Shown: positions 36,331-49,281 of the stretch, piece by piece
Numbering within the stretch: position 1 is the first letter of the stretch
Layout of the letters: each line of letters begins with the position of its first letter
Assembly (NCBI GenBank): GCA_037957365.1
Contig: JARHVA010000157.1
Coordinates: forward strand, 3,940,001-4,004,000
Direction of reading: 5' to 3'
DNA length: 64,000 nt
DNA from: Torreya grandis
Lineage: Eukaryota > Streptophyta > Pinopsida > Cupressales > Taxaceae
Notes under the pieces: model-generated
What the model was told of the DNA's origin: nothing
Seen by the model: only the letters and a program-made list of their open reading frames with translations
The model's database searches: none
Translations under genes and position numbers: made by a program

Positions 36331-37640
36331 TATTTTAGAAAGAGCATCAACTACTATATTCTTCTTACCCTTAACATATTCAATTTCAAAATCATATGCT
36401 CGTAGCTTAATTACCCACTTCTGTTGCTTGTCATTTATATTCTATTGGCTTAGAAAGAATTTCAAACTATTGTGATCTGATTTGACAACAAACTTTCCAT
36501 ATACCATTTTTTTCTTGATTTTTTTCAAAGCATGCATTATATCCAACATTTATTTGTCATAAATGTGTAGTCTTTTCTCATGATATTTTGGATTCCTACT
36601 CTTGAAAGCTATGGGATGTCCCCTTTGAGATAATATAGCCCCAAATCCAACACCTTAAGCATCCCAATGTATAACAAAAGGGAGTGAACAATTTGAAATA
36701 GCTAGAACTGGACATGAACTTATTACCTCTTTTAATTTGATCAAAAGTAGCTTGTGCTTGCTCTATCCATTCAAATGATACCTTATTTGTTAACTATGTT
36801 AGAAGAGCTCCCAACTAAGAAAATCTTTTAACAAACCTCTTATAATAATTTCACAAACCAATGAAACCTCTAAGTTGTGTTAGATTTATAGGGGGTGGCC
36901 AATCCAACATGGCTTGGATCTTCTATTGATCGAATTGAAATCCTTTAACAATAATCACATGGCCCAAGTATAGGATTTTAGTTAATCCAAAATCACATTT
37001 GGACATCTTAGCAAAAAATGATTGATCTTAAAGAATGCCCCAAACTGTATCCAGATGCTTAAGATGTTCTTCCCAACTTTTACTATAAATCAAGATATCA
37101 TCAAAGAAAACTAAAACAAACTTTCTCAAATGATTACCAAACACCTTAATCATACATGATTGGAATTTGGTTGGTGCATTAATAAGACCAAATGGCATGA
37201 CCATATATTCAAAATGCCCATAGTGACACTAGAAAGCCGTCTTTTAAATATTTTCTTCTCTCATGCAGATCTAGTGATACCCTGATCTCAAATCAATCTT
37301 TGACAAAAATACAACACCATGCAGTTTATCAATCAACTCATCAATCTTGGGTATTGGGTATCTGTTCTTGATAGTCTTCTTATTTAGGTCTCTGTAATCT
37401 ATGCACATCCACATAGTACCATCCTTATTCTTCACCAACACTATGGATGATGTAAAAGGGTTAGAACTTGGCCTGATGTATCCCATATGGGGCAGTTCTT
37501 TTATTGCCTTCTCAATCTCATCCTTGTACACTCTTAGATGTAGGTATGGTGTAGTCATGATAGGCCTAGATCCTAGTTCCAACTCTATGATATGCTGAAA
37601 TCCCCTTTCAAGAGGTAATCTATTTTAAAGATCTTGTGCA
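36331..37640 (-). pseudogene. pol: Reverse transcriptase and RNase H of element F
   Basis: RT frame at 37271-37582: [64 protein letters not shown]. It continues with FEYMVMPFGLINAPTKFQ and the active-site box VLVFFDDILIYSKS (FFDD in place of YVDD). Then LGHVI and the LRGFIGL-YYKRFVKRFS linker lead into a strongly decayed RNase H (36400-36750). A stop falls inside the RT around 37230. Confidence 0.85.
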
Positions 37641-38110
37641 ATTGTTAAACAATTAACACCCATGAGATTTGGTTTTTATGGAAAAGCCTTTCCATTCTTC
37701 TAGCTATGACCACTTGTGGAGCTCCATTTGTAATTCCTTTCAAAACCACCTCCTTCCCTTTGGTTCTAAACTTGAATTCCATAATTTGAATATTTGTGGA
37801 TTATTTTCCTAGAGAATGTAGCCACTACACACCTAAAACCACATTAATATCTCCTAAACCAATAACATAAAAATAATCACAAACCTTATGGTCTCTGAAG
37901 GCTAGAACAAAATCATGAATCTTATTCTTGCATGATATGTTGTACCTATCAACTACAATGATGTTGAAGCCTTGAAATCCTTGTACCTCAAGTCTTTTCC
38001 TCTTTACCAATCCTTCATCAATGAAGTTGTGGGTAGACCCACTATCAATCAACATGGTCACTCTTTGTTTGGCAAGTTCTCTACGAACTCTGAAAGGATG
38101 GTATCTATGT
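37641..38110 (-). pseudogene. pol: Aspartic protease of element F
   Basis: MLIDSGSTHNFIDEGLVKR at about 38000-38060 carries the DSG active site in the standard context. IGLGDINVVLGV at the end of the 78-codon frame (37825-38061) is the ILGxxWL-type closing strand. A stop follows. Confidence 0.8.
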
Positions 38111-39386
38111 GCTCTGGAGATGGATGTAAGAGTGCCAACATGATTTTATTCCTCTTCAAAGTGAGGGACTTATGGATTATAAGGCTCTTTAGGTGTCTCT
38201 AAACCTAATTCTGGGTCTGAAATAACTTCAATATAATGCACTTTCCCCTTTTCGAGGCATCTACTTCCTAGGGTCCATGGATCCTTACAATAAAAACCTA
38301 GTTTCTTCCTTTTAAGATCATTTTTGGAGTCATCTTCTATCTTATTATGAATGTTAGGAAGTGCATATTTTTGTGGTGGAGTAGCCATAGGCTTCTTTTG
38401 GAAGTTCCCCTTAGACTTATTCGAAGTAGGGGGCCTTGAGAGAATGGAAGTTTCCAAATTGGATGGCTTTTTGATGGCTTCTTATAAAGAGGAAGGGTTG
38501 AATGCCTTCACAAGACCTTTGAGATTCTTAGACAATCCTTCTATGAAAATAATCACTAGTCTCCTCTCTGAAATGTCAGTCACCATAATAGATAAATTTT
38601 GAAAATCAGCAACATATTCATCCACATTACCTTTTTGCTTAAGATGAACCAACTCTCTAAATTGCTCTTCGAGATCCCTTTTATCAAATATCTCAATCAA
38701 CCTTTTACATAACTCATCATATGATTTTATCTAGTCAAAATTATGATTGATTAAGCCATGGTACCACCAATCATGTACAACACCTTCAAGATGAAGGGTT
38801 ACAAATTTGATAGCTTCCTCCTCTACCATGGGCTTGAGAGACAAACACATATCTAGTTTATGCAACCATGATCTAGTAGTACATTTAAAAATTTCATTGA
38901 AAATGGAGAGAGTTATCTTACCCAAGGTATGATACAGATCCTTTGGATTTTGCTGAACTTTGGTCTTTTGCCTTGTTGCTTCTCTGGTTGCCTTCAAATA
39001 AATGTATTTTGATATTGGCAAGATTTCATGAACTGTAGCTGAAAATCTGCTATACTCAAAAAATTTAGAAACTTATTTAAACAAATTAGCCTCCTCTTAT
39101 TGAAGCAATTCTTTTCTCTGAATGAATTTGGGATTTAGGGGTCTATTAATGAACCCTATCTCTAGATTTAGAAGTTCCACCTCTTTGTCCTTGTTCAGAT
39201 TATTTCTTTTGGAGGTGCTAGTTCTCCATTATTATTATTATTATTATTTACTAGTGGGTTCTACATCAAAAGAATCATTTGACCAAACATATCAGTAAGA
39301 TGGTCAGTAAGATGGTTTTGACCCTAAACCATTTCATCAATCTTCCTTACTGTCTCATCCCCTATACTATCTTCTCTATCACCCAT
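38111..39386 (-). pseudogene. gag: gag of element F
   Basis: Starts near 39386 with MGDREDS and KIDEMV. Core: RSWLHKLDMCLSLKPMVEEE, GVVHDWWYHGLINHNFD, then FRELVHLKQKGNVDEYVADF and ISERRLVIIFIEGL, typical of chromovirus gag. The zinc knuckle is LGFYCKDPWTLGSRC, followed by KGKVHYIEV; the first Cys is Gly and the His is Ser, so the knuckle is damaged. Stops and small frameshifts divide it into pieces (38170-38457, 38482-38700, 38731-39021). A (TTA)n run lies at 39224-39248. Confidence 0.82.
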
Positions 39387-39489
39387 TGTTTTTCTTGGTT
39401 GTAATTTATTTTTCTCTCTATTCCCGTACCTAATTTCCTTATCACTCAAAAACATCAAACATACAAGACCCACATGATGGCAAGATCAT

Positions 39490-39503
39490 GAGCTCTGATA
39501 CCA
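39490..39503 (-). other. Primer-binding site of element F
   Basis: Minus strand TGGTATCAGAGCTC, one base inside the LTR, initiator-Met tRNA type, same spacing as in element C. Confidence 0.9.
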
Positions 39504-39504
39504 T

Positions 39505-40621
39505 TATAGTATCCCAAATGGGATATTTATGCACATATACTAGAATTTTGAAAATTCAAAATCAATAACTATGGAAAGAATAATTGAGATGAATATGGAA
39601 ACACACACTAATTGGTATTTTTGATTATTTATGATAGAAATGACAAATAAATAACAACCATATCTCACACACATATAGTAATTACTACAAAGCACACTGA
39701 AGTTGCAAACTCTTTGAAGATTAGTTGTAATCTATGAATGAGTTCACCTCTAAGAACCACCGAGTTTTCATTCTTTGATTCTGTAGGCATCCAAGGGGTT
39801 TCATCTTTGAATCCTAAGTTGATCACCCAAGGGGTTTTGTCCTTGAATCTTGAATGAAGTTGAAGCACAAGTGCAACAAGCTATAGAGTAAATGGTTAAT
39901 TGGCAAAATATGCCTTACAAATAGGAGCAACTCATACTTAAAGGAATTACAAAGAGAAAAGAAAAATAGTATAATAGTGAGGAGAGAGAATATGGGGTGT
40001 ATAAATCCACATGGGGGGTCAATTTATCAAAGATTACAAGTGTACACCATGTGCAAAATACAACAATGATTACTTCCTCTCATGCCTTCATAATTGGATC
40101 TCCCTCTCCATGTGAAGGGAATAAAATGATGGGGATTAAGTTACTATTCACTGTGCTCACATGTGCCAAGATCCTCCAATTTTGACTTTCTCCATAAGCT
40201 CCCATCATGTGCCCTCATATATTTTTGCTAACTTTACCCTTTTTGACTACTCACATGCCTTCAACAAGAAGTCACAAACCATGCCATCAACCTTTCCTTT
40301 TACCATCAAGGATAACCCATGTGAAAAGAAGAAAAAATCTAATTTATCCATGAAGTGGGGTAGGATGTCCCACTCCAGGCACATGCTCTAGATCTATGAA
40401 ATATTCTCCTATGGGCTAGGCCACCTCATTCACAATCCACCTCATGGTTACATCACTTGCCATGTCACTGTGAATAGTGACAATGAATAGTGTTTTTGTG
40501 AATAGTGTTGGTGAATAGTAACCCACACAACTATTCCCTTTATTACCCAAATTAGCCTATGGGAATGAGATAGGAGAAGGGTCTCTTGCACATGCCTTAT
40601 TTAGGAGAAGGGAACATCACA
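39505..40621 (-). repeat. 5' LTR of element F
   Basis: 1117 bp, partner of 33758-34877. Starts TATAGTATCCC on the plus strand (G to A change in the terminal TG) and ends ACATCACA. Confidence 0.9.
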
Positions 40622-40626
40622 TAAAC

Positions 40627-42130
40627 CTAAAAATGAATAACATACCAAAAGGCATGGTCTCATTAGAATGACTAATTGACATGGATTATTAAGGTGATAA
40701 AAAAATACACGCCCTTCCAAAGGTATGCCACATGAACATTACACTTTGGACAATGCCGGTGAATCAAAAAATGTGTTATTGGGCATGACTTGTACTTAAA
40801 AGGGAAGCATGGGATTGTGAAAGCCTTGAAAAATTTTAGGGATGCCATATCATGGAGTTATGAAGACTTGAAATTTTTCAACACTTTATCTTAGTCCACA
40901 CTATTCTTTTCAAGCTAGATGTTAAGCCTTTTCATCATAGACAAATGTTGGTAAATCCTTTTCTAGAACCACTAAATTTTAAATAAGAAATTATTATTAA
41001 TCATAATTATATTTCCATCCCAGAACTCTACGTGGGTGGAAAATATTATCCCATAATAAAAAAGAGATACTACTATGTGTTGACTTTATAAACTTGAACC
41101 GAGCATCATAGAAGGACAATTACCGACTACCTTCATTGAATGAGGTGATATAGATTGTAAACGATTCAAAAATGAGGTCATTCCAAGATGGGTATTGCAG
41201 TTACAATTAGGTGATGGTGAACTATGAAGATCAAATCAAAACACCATTCATAATTAAATGAGAAACCTTCACGTAAAAGAGGATGTTATTCAATCTGATT
41301 AACACAAATGCTACTTTTCAATGGGCCATGGATATCACCTTCAAGAACTTGATTATAAAATGCATTGTGTCTAGATGGATGATCTATTTTTTTCCAAGAA
41401 CCAAGAAGACCATGTGAGAGACTTGAGGATGGTATTGTAAAGGTGTAGAGAGTACAACATCTCCATGAATCTAAAAAATGCATATTTGGAGCCATGAAAG
41501 GAAAATTGTTAGGCTACATTATTTTTGAAGGAGGCATATCAATTGATCCAAATTGAGTGAAAAAAACTTTGAAGATTTTATTTCCTGACAATAAAAGGGA
41601 GCTGAAATAATTTTTTGGCAAGATCAATTTTGTGTGCAAGTTTATTTCAGTTATTGTAGAAATTGTGAGACCACTAAATAACATGCTGAAGAAGGATGAT
41701 AAGATTGAGTGGACTGATGAGATGTAAAAGGATTTTTATAAAATTAAGGAATCTATTGTGATCACTCCTGTGTTGATAAGTCTAGATTATATAAAATGTT
41801 TATATATCTATTCATTCACCTCTGAACATTTGAGTGCTATTATTCTAACTCAAAAAGGGAAGCTAGAGATGAAAGACCCATGTCAATCATGAATTTTCCA
41901 CTTGTAAATGCATAACTTAGGTATTCTTATATTGATAAATAAGATTTCATGATAATCAAAATAGTTAAGAAGTTTAGGCACTACATTCTACGTAACAAAG
42001 TGTTTACCATTATCCCCAACCTTGATGTAAAGGAAATGCTGATGCAAAATGAATTGGGTGAATGAAAGGGCAAATGGATGACCGTTATACAATAATTTGA
42101 TGTGGAGATAAAAAAAATGAATATTTTTAG
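40627..42130 (+). pseudogene. pol: Reverse transcriptase and RNase H remnant of element D
   Basis: Resumes after element F. Across frames: VDFINLNRAS, KDNYRLPSLNEVI, LINTNATFQWAMDITF and *MDDLFFSKNQEDH near 41372. The active-site Tyr codon is a TAG, so YMDD became stop-MDD. Then LIQIE, the FLxxxxFxxFI linker in broken form, PVLISLDY, and FxSEHLSAIILTQKGK of RNase H. Heavily frameshifted. Confidence 0.68.
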
Positions 42131-42189
42131 GGGGTAGGGATTGAGTAAAATCACGGATGAATTTTATTCATAAATTATGTGCCAATAAA

Positions 42190-43449
42190 ACATAGTGAGG
42201 TCCATCACAAATGATGAGTGGTATCAAGATATAGTTCACTACTTTTTGAACAATGAGTCCCCAAAATACTCGAGCTCCACTCAAATAAGAGTCATAGGCC
42301 TGAAGAGCATAAATTTCATGATCAAATTAGGGTTTTTATATAGGAATAATCATGAAGGAATATATTTGAGATCTTTAAGCAAAGAGGAATCAACTGAAGA
42401 AATAAAGGATTTTCATAGAAAATATGGAATTGGGCATGGTTTATGTAGTGATACAGCCCACCAAATCCTTTAGGATTGTTATTATTATCCCCATGTGTTC
42501 AAATACACTCATTCAAATGTGACAAGCTTCCATGTTTGTCAAGTTACAACACATAAATAACATAGCCCTATTATGCCATTATAACCAATGATCAATGTTC
42601 ATCCTTTTGCTAAATGGGGGTTAGATTTTTTTGGAGTCATCAATGAAAAATATTATGATAGACACAAATTTGTATTGATAGAAATAAAATATTTCACCTA
42701 TTGGACTGAGGTGAAAACATTAAAAAATTATACAACCAATGTTGTAATCAACTTCCTTGAGGATCACATCATCACTAGGTTTGACATGTAATTTACTCTA
42801 GTATGTGATAAAGACCCTACATTTTCCTCTATATAATTTATTGAATGGATGCACAATAAAAAAATAACTCTAAATTACTCTTTTATTTATTACCTGCAAG
42901 GTAATTCTATTGTTGAATCAATGAATAAAAATTTACTAGACCCAATTAAAAATATCTTGAATAAAACCCCTTAGGATTGACACAACATGCTGAAGCTTGC
43001 AACTAGGATTAAATCATCCCTAGGCTCACCCCTATAGCATTTAGTGTATGGTAAATATCCTATTTTTTCATTGAATCTAAAAATACCCACCTTGCAATTT
43101 ATGATATATTACCTTGATACCGACGTTCAAATTAAGGTTCATTGCTAAACTTGATACAACTAAAATAAAAATGAGATGTAATATTGCTGCACTTTAGCAA
43201 ACATCAAGGGGTCATCAAATGATGGTTTGATAAGCGATACAAAATAAGAGTCTTTAGTATTGATGATTTAGTCCTTCTTGTGACATAACTCATAATAAAA
43301 AAGGACAAAATGGTAAGTTTGATGCTATCTGGTTAGGTCCCTTCCAAATTTTTGAAATCTTGGGTGAGAATGCATTTAGGCTCAAGTGTCTGATTAGCGA
43401 GGATATCCCATTTCCTATCGATGATCAGTTCCTCAAACACTTCTCCTAG
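42190..43449 (+). pseudogene. pol: Integrase remnant of element D
   Basis: The frame at 42195-42473 holds the N-terminal region (DEWYQDIVHYFLNNESP, GFLYRNNHEGIYLR, DFHRKYGIGHG). The frame at 42588-42791 has the core: HPFAKWGLDFFGVINEK (first Asp), HKFVLIEIKYFTYWTEV, NFLEDHIITRFDM. Then CDKDPTF (second Asp) and GNSIVESMNKNLL (Glu), so all three catalytic acids are still seen. The C-terminus reads AIWLGPFQIFEILG and DDQFLKHFS before a stop at 43447. Confidence 0.75.
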
Positions 43450-44395
43450 GCATAAATTGCTCTGATAGGATCTTGTATATAGTTTTTTTTGCTTTTGATT
43501 TTGATTTTTGCTTTTATTGTTAGTATAGGTTACCCTTTTCTTACATTTTATTGGTGGTCAGTCCTTGTTCATTGCCAATTTTTGGTCTGATCCTATATGT
43601 TTTGGCCCTATGGGTACTTTTTGGTTGTAGGGAAGAAAGCATGTTTTGTTGTTAAGTAGTGTTAATAACATTTTATTGTGCAATTACTTTGAGTGTTTGA
43701 TGATGTGATATCCTATTTACAAGTTTAGCTTCAAAGGTGTAGGATGTCCCATGTGTTATAATTTTTTTCAAGTTTATGTGAGTTTGGGTAAACTATTTGA
43801 CATCTGAAAGATATTCTCTCTAAGCATTGCATAAAATTATAGTTTAATGATTTATGGGTTTGATTAGATGAAATCGATGCAACCAAGGTCTAAAGTGAAA
43901 ATCTATAATTCTACCTTTCAATTAACATGGTGGTTGCCAACCTAGAATTGAGTTGTTAAATAGAAAAGAGAATAGAAAATAAAAATAATAAAAACTCAAT
44001 TTTTGGGTGATTTAGATAACTTCTACTGGGGCTATGGATGCCTAGCTATTAATAGAAAAAGGCCTTAAGTGGGATTAGAGACACATTCATTAGGGCTATG
44101 GATGTTTGAATGACATCAAAGTAATGTTTAAGCATTCATCTCAAGATACACTTCACTAGCTTGATACCCTAGGTTGTAGTAACTAGTCTTTGAAAATTAG
44201 ATGAAAGGGAATGAATACATGTACACACATTGGTCAATGTGAATATGTGATTTTGAATTTTAGACATTCATGTCTTACCCTTTCACAAACTTGTTCATTT
44301 TTAATGCGTTTTCTCAACCATAGATTTTGGGTTTATAAACATGTTTCTTTAATGTAAAAATACTTAATAGTATTTTCTGACATAGTCACCATTTG
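43450..44395 (+). other. 3' untranslated region of element D
   Basis: No coding sequence. T-rich first part, then AT-rich. I see no convincing polypurine tract before the LTR at 44396. Confidence 0.45.
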
Positions 44396-45585
44396 TTGTT
44401 TCTTGCACAACACAACCTAAATTCTATTGAAATTAGGGAACATATTTTTACTTCAATTCTTGTCTCACTTATTGCAATCTTGTTGAGTCCCACCTTGATT
44501 TTGAATGATTGGTTGTTATGTTGTGCTTATGGTAATAATTTTTCCATATCATGTAAAATTTAAACTCATTGCCTGTCACATTACATCAAGTGAGTCCATG
44601 TGATAAATTTTCATACTGAAACTTGATGTGAAAATGGATTCTACATGGTCTTTTATCTCACTTTGTTGGTAGAATGAGCTTCATGACTAGGTCTTGGGGG
44701 AAGTTGGTGTGTTTTTAATTCATATTTGGGTCATGAGAGTCCTATCATTTTTTGGACCACGTCTGAGACATTAAATTTCATATATAACACTTCTCCCAGA
44801 AGTGAGTGCATGACATTGTTTGGTCTATTTTTGTAAACTTAGCCTAATCTTCCAAGTTGAGTTTGCAACTTGCCCAGGTGTTTTCAGTAATAAACCAAGC
44901 CTCAAAACCTTTTCTTTTGAGTAGAGTAAGTCGAGGTGAAAAAATTGAATGTTTTAAACTTATCCTAAAGTGTGTTTTTGACCTTCATTTTTAGATGTGA
45001 GTTGAGATGAGAAAAATGAATGCAAAATACAAAGCGCAGGTGTGTAGATAGAACATGATAGATGTGTTAATTAACATGTTGCATAGAAGTGTGCACATAG
45101 GTATTAAAATTTAGGGGCACATTTATCTTGTAATGACATGGGAAAAGGAAATCACATAAAGTAAAGTGAATGAGTGGGTCTTTTGGCCAAGTGCATGACC
45201 TGCCTACCTAAGAAAATAAAAGAATTGAATTGCACCACAAAAGGACAAAATGAATTTATCATTATCAAAACCTACAAAGATAAAGTTCAAGCAATGACAC
45301 GTGCTTTGGGTAAGATAAAAGAGTGGTAGTATAAATGCAACAAATATCCATGATGAAAGGTGGGGTGATTTATTAAAAACCACGTAGTAAAAAGGATTAA
45401 ATATTTCCACAAAATGGTTTCTTCTCAAATCCATTATCACAAAGGAGGCACAAAACTTTACCCCAAATCCCATACAGGAATAAATTCAAAATTGGTACAA
45501 ATGTCTTGAGGTGGTAATGTGCGAATGTCATGTGTTGTATAAAGTGAAAAAATATTTTAAAGTGTGCATAAAAAGGGGCACAAAA
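44396..45585 (+). repeat. 3' LTR of element D
   Basis: Uninterrupted copy of the LTR split at 23037/27926. It retains the bases missing around element E (TTATCTTGTAATGACATGG), which proves the insertion on the left. The right boundary is placed where homology to 28372 ends. Confidence 0.7.
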
Positions 45586-48500
45586 GGTGCAAAATAAGCA
45601 TAGGAAGTTCACAATAGTCATTGAGAGATGTACACAAATACATGTGCATATGTAAATGTTGAGATCGAATGGGAGAAGACCATTGCAAAGCATAAGAGTT
45701 TGTGTAAAACTAGGCATAAAACAAGCAAAGGGAATAATGTGAGTAGAAAAAAGAACATGCAAATCTTAGTATTGAGTGTATGATGTGGGTTATGTATGCA
45801 AGTGAAACTAGATAGATCTATAATTTATCCTACTCAATAATATTCAAGCTCGGAGAAGGTAATAAACTAACAAGTCTTCTTGGAAATATGTATATATCAG
45901 GGTCATGACTAATAATGTATCCACTAAACCTATACTAAGGGATCTCTTATCACATAATGGTAAAGGAGAGGTTTCCAAGGCTTTTAGTTAAATGCCATTT
46001 TTTGATAACTCTAACTAGGTCTTATGATTGTAAATAATACTAAGCAAGCTAATCTACTAAACAACTATGCAAACTAATCTGGTAAATATAGATGCAAGCT
46101 AATTTAGTGCTCACTAAATCTTGTGTCATAAATGGGGATGATAATAAACATGCAAAGACAACTCTATCTAATATAACATAGAAATTATCTACGCAAGGAG
46201 ATATACAATTCAATCCATTATTCTACAATATCTACTTATTGAAATGTGAAAAGCCAGGAATATACTTACCTTATTAAAGTGAACCTGTCTTACCTCAATC
46301 TCTCCCTTAGCTAATGATTCTTTGAAAAAGGTTGTTGTGGGCTTGTAAGGATCACAAGGAGAAATCAACTCTAGGCTATAAGACTTCTCTTATGCATCCA
46401 AGACCTCCATAAGATAACTGTTAATTCTCCAAGGCAAAAAGCTAAGCAAAGAAACCTCTTATTGATTGTATAAGCATATTTATGAATAATAATAATGTGA
46501 AATTGAATTATCCTTTATTATAAATGAAATAAAAGGGGGTATATATAGCCATAGATTGACCCTAAACCTTCCTGAGAATTTAGTTGTAGTTGGTCCAACT
46601 GACCTTGTTAGGCAAAAAATAGAGCTTTTAGGTCTCGATCTATGTTGGATTAGGCTGATATAGTTTCGTAACATGCAATAAACCCAAAATGGGCTCAATA
46701 TTATCAATGTAGTAGGAAAATTGGAAAAATGGTCTTGCTTAGGTAGGGGCTATTTTAGGCAGTGAATTGCTTAAGGAAGTATATACAAGGGTTTCAATGC
46801 TTAAGAAAACAAATAGAAGTAACTTGTATTGATTTAGGTGGTGTTATAGGGGCCAATAATCATGTGAAGCACCAAAGGTATGCCAACCCCTTTCTTAGTG
46901 CACCTTTTAAGGTGTGCACTTAGAGAGATTAAGATTCAAAAGGTTCTTGTAAGAGAGAAAATATCAATAATTGATAAAGTTTAAAAATAATATTGTGTAT
47001 ATACATATGTCCCACTCAAAGGTCATCACATGACATGCAATTATAACATGGGATGGTGCTTCAAGAAAATAACATAGCAACTTGCAATGCTGAGCTAATA
47101 AATTATAGTAAAAAAATAAATTGAAACGACAGTAAGGAAATAACTAAAGTAATTTTTAAAAGTATCATATACGTACTTTGACTTATCTTTATTGCTGAAT
47201 GGTTGTCTATTGTATTTATAATTTTGATTATGGCAGTTGCATTAATTACTTTGGAAAAACCCTAGGGATACAAAACTAAAGAGCAAAAATAAACAAATGC
47301 AAAGAAATTAAAATAACTAAACTTTGTAGAACTAAAATAAATCACTTGGTAATTTAGTAAGCTAGGGCGATAAATGCCAAGTTAGAATGAAAAGGACCAA
47401 AATATACTGGGAGTAAATTTGTTAAATGAAAAAACCAAGACTATTGAATGATAAAAAAACTCAAACAAAATGTACCTTAAGTAAGAAAGGTAACAAACTA
47501 GATCAAACCAAGGACATGTGAAAGTAAAATGATAAATCTAAAATCATTGTAAAATAAGTAAAAAACCAAACTTTAAACAAATATGGAAAAAGAACATAAA
47601 TTAAAACAACATTGATGAGTGAGAAGTAACAATCTAAACTCACTTAACAATGAAAAAAGTAAAATATAGAAATGGAACATGATTATTCACAAAAAGAGTG
47701 ATAAACATTTTTTGTGAATTTTAAAAAAAACTGAAGAAATTCAAGAAGGATAAAATAATGGTGTAAGGAAGTAATTCATAGTCACTCAAAAACACAATTT
47801 CATTATTAAGATAAAAAGAACTGAAACAAAGTAATTGGTAACATGTTTTAAGATGTGTAAAAAAGGGAATAAAGAAGTTCGAAAATAGATTTAGAAACAA
47901 ACTTTTCTATCATGAGGGGAAATGAAATGGGTGATGGGGAAAATTTAGGCAATGCCAAGGTATAAAATATTTATCAAAATTAAGACATACAAACTAATTT
48001 GGAAAAAAGAAGACATTCGACATTAAGGACTCTAGAGAACTTGATTTAGACACACAAATTTGAGTTATCTAATGAAGTATAAATATCATCCCACGAAGAC
48101 TATATGCATGGAAATTAAAATGGACATACATTCCCACAACATGTTTCTCATTATCTAGGACCCCTTACAGAGCCATCAATCTACTACGAAGATTGGATAC
48201 TTGTGTGAAAAAGTAGGTAGCATTATAAATAATTTTGAAATATTCTATCCCACTCTAATGGCCTACCATACCCCAATGGACCTTGACTCTATAACAAGGC
48301 CAACTATGGATTTTGAGCTTCGTCTAGAATAAAAGATGTTCTTAATAATCATGTATTTTGGTGTGATTTTGAATTTTGATTTATAAATGTATTTTTATAA
48401 TTGAATTTTGTTTTAAATGATTTGAATTTTAATTTTTTATGACTTTTTTTATTCTTCTTCCATACAGATTTAGAATAACCAATCATGGATGTTAAAAATG

Positions 48501-48929
48501 ACTATCACTAAAAAACTTAGACTTGGTAGCTAAAAAAAAGAACTTAGAGAGCATGGTATCTATTTGTCTTGTACTTACATGTTAAATACAAATGCTATTT
48601 TGAAACTGACCTTGGTGTGCCAAAAGAGGAATGAAAATATGAGAGACAAAGAATGAACATGGAACAATTAAGTAACCTCAAATTGTAAAAAATGTGACAA
48701 TGTGAAAAGAATATAATGATAAGTATGATTATAAATCATAAGAAATGATGGAATTATATGTAAACATTCAAAAATAGTTTGTTTTTAAGGTGTTACCATA
48801 AAAAAACAAAACAAATTTTGAGAGTATGAGATCACAATCTTTAACCATTGCCTTAATTTCTAAGAAAAACACTGTAATTTAAAGATAGTTTTGAAAAATT
48901 TATATATTTTATGAGGAAAGCATGGTCCT
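45586..48929. other. Unassigned AT-rich region
   Basis: No protein family recognised. On the minus strand GGCTATATATACCCCC at about 46535-46551 looks like a TATA box followed by a T-rich leader, so part may be an LTR, possibly the 3' LTR of element H. 47100-48800 is A-rich. The last bases (48908-48929) are the left half of a repeat unit that continues at 61173. Confidence 0.4.
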
Positions 48930-49066
48930 TGTTGTCCCCAAAAATAGACTTCTCATTTTTTGGGAAAACATGTGAACTATTTTGGTTCCTTAGACCAAAA
49001 TAATCTCTTCCCTTCTCGAAATTTGTTTTAAGCATTCAAATTCCTCATTTTTCAAGCTTCTCAGAA

Positions 49067-49247
49067 ATCTACGGACTCTGCAGGCTTAAATCTATGGACT
49101 CTACAGGCTTGAATCTATGGATTCTATAGGCTTAAATATATGGACTCTTTAGGCTTAAATCTATGGACTTTTTAGGAATAAAATCTACAGACTCTACAGG
49201 AAAGTTCAATGGATTTCACAGGTTGATTTCTATGGACTCTGCAGGAA
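49067..49247. repeat. 23-bp tandem array in G U3
   Basis: About seven degenerate copies of a unit close to ATCTATGGACTCTACAGGCT plus TAA. The other LTR has the same array at 58370-58555 with different substitutions. Confidence 0.85.
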
Positions 49248-49281
49248 AGAAGCAAGCTCTCAACACTTAGGCGATTTTAAA

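Larger units (their letters stand above)
33758..40621 (-). mobile_element. Element F: chromovirus (Ty3/gypsy with chromodomain) inserted in element D
   Basis: 6864 bp, minus strand. LTRs 33758-34877 and 39505-40621 are flanked by TAAAT (33753-33757) and TAAAC (40622-40626), a 5-bp target duplication with one change. Domains in transcription order are PBS, gag with knuckle, protease, RT, RNase H, integrase, chromodomain, polypurine tract. The order and the terminal chromodomain define a chromovirus. All genes carry stops; the integrase catalytic Glu is lost. It splits pol of element D. Confidence 0.9.
22313..45585 (+). mobile_element. Element D: old plus-strand Ty3/gypsy element with two later insertions
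   Basis: Homologous LTR segments lie at 22313-23037 plus 27926-28372 on the left and 44396-45585 on the right. Between them, in order, are gag (30284-31700), protease (32220-32760), an RNase H of the aRNH type (33240-33560), then element F, then RT and RNase H (40800-42130) and integrase (42190-43449). Element E sits in the left LTR. Removing E and F leaves about 11.5 kb. Coding parts are full of stops and frameshifts. aRNH-type RNase H suggests the Tat lineage. LTR boundaries are approximate and I could not find clear target duplications or a PBS. Confidence 0.72.

Noticed and set aside
45397..45762. 121-codon minus-strand ORF
   Set aside because: It overlaps the end of the D LTR, and the homologous stretch of the other LTR does not keep the frame.
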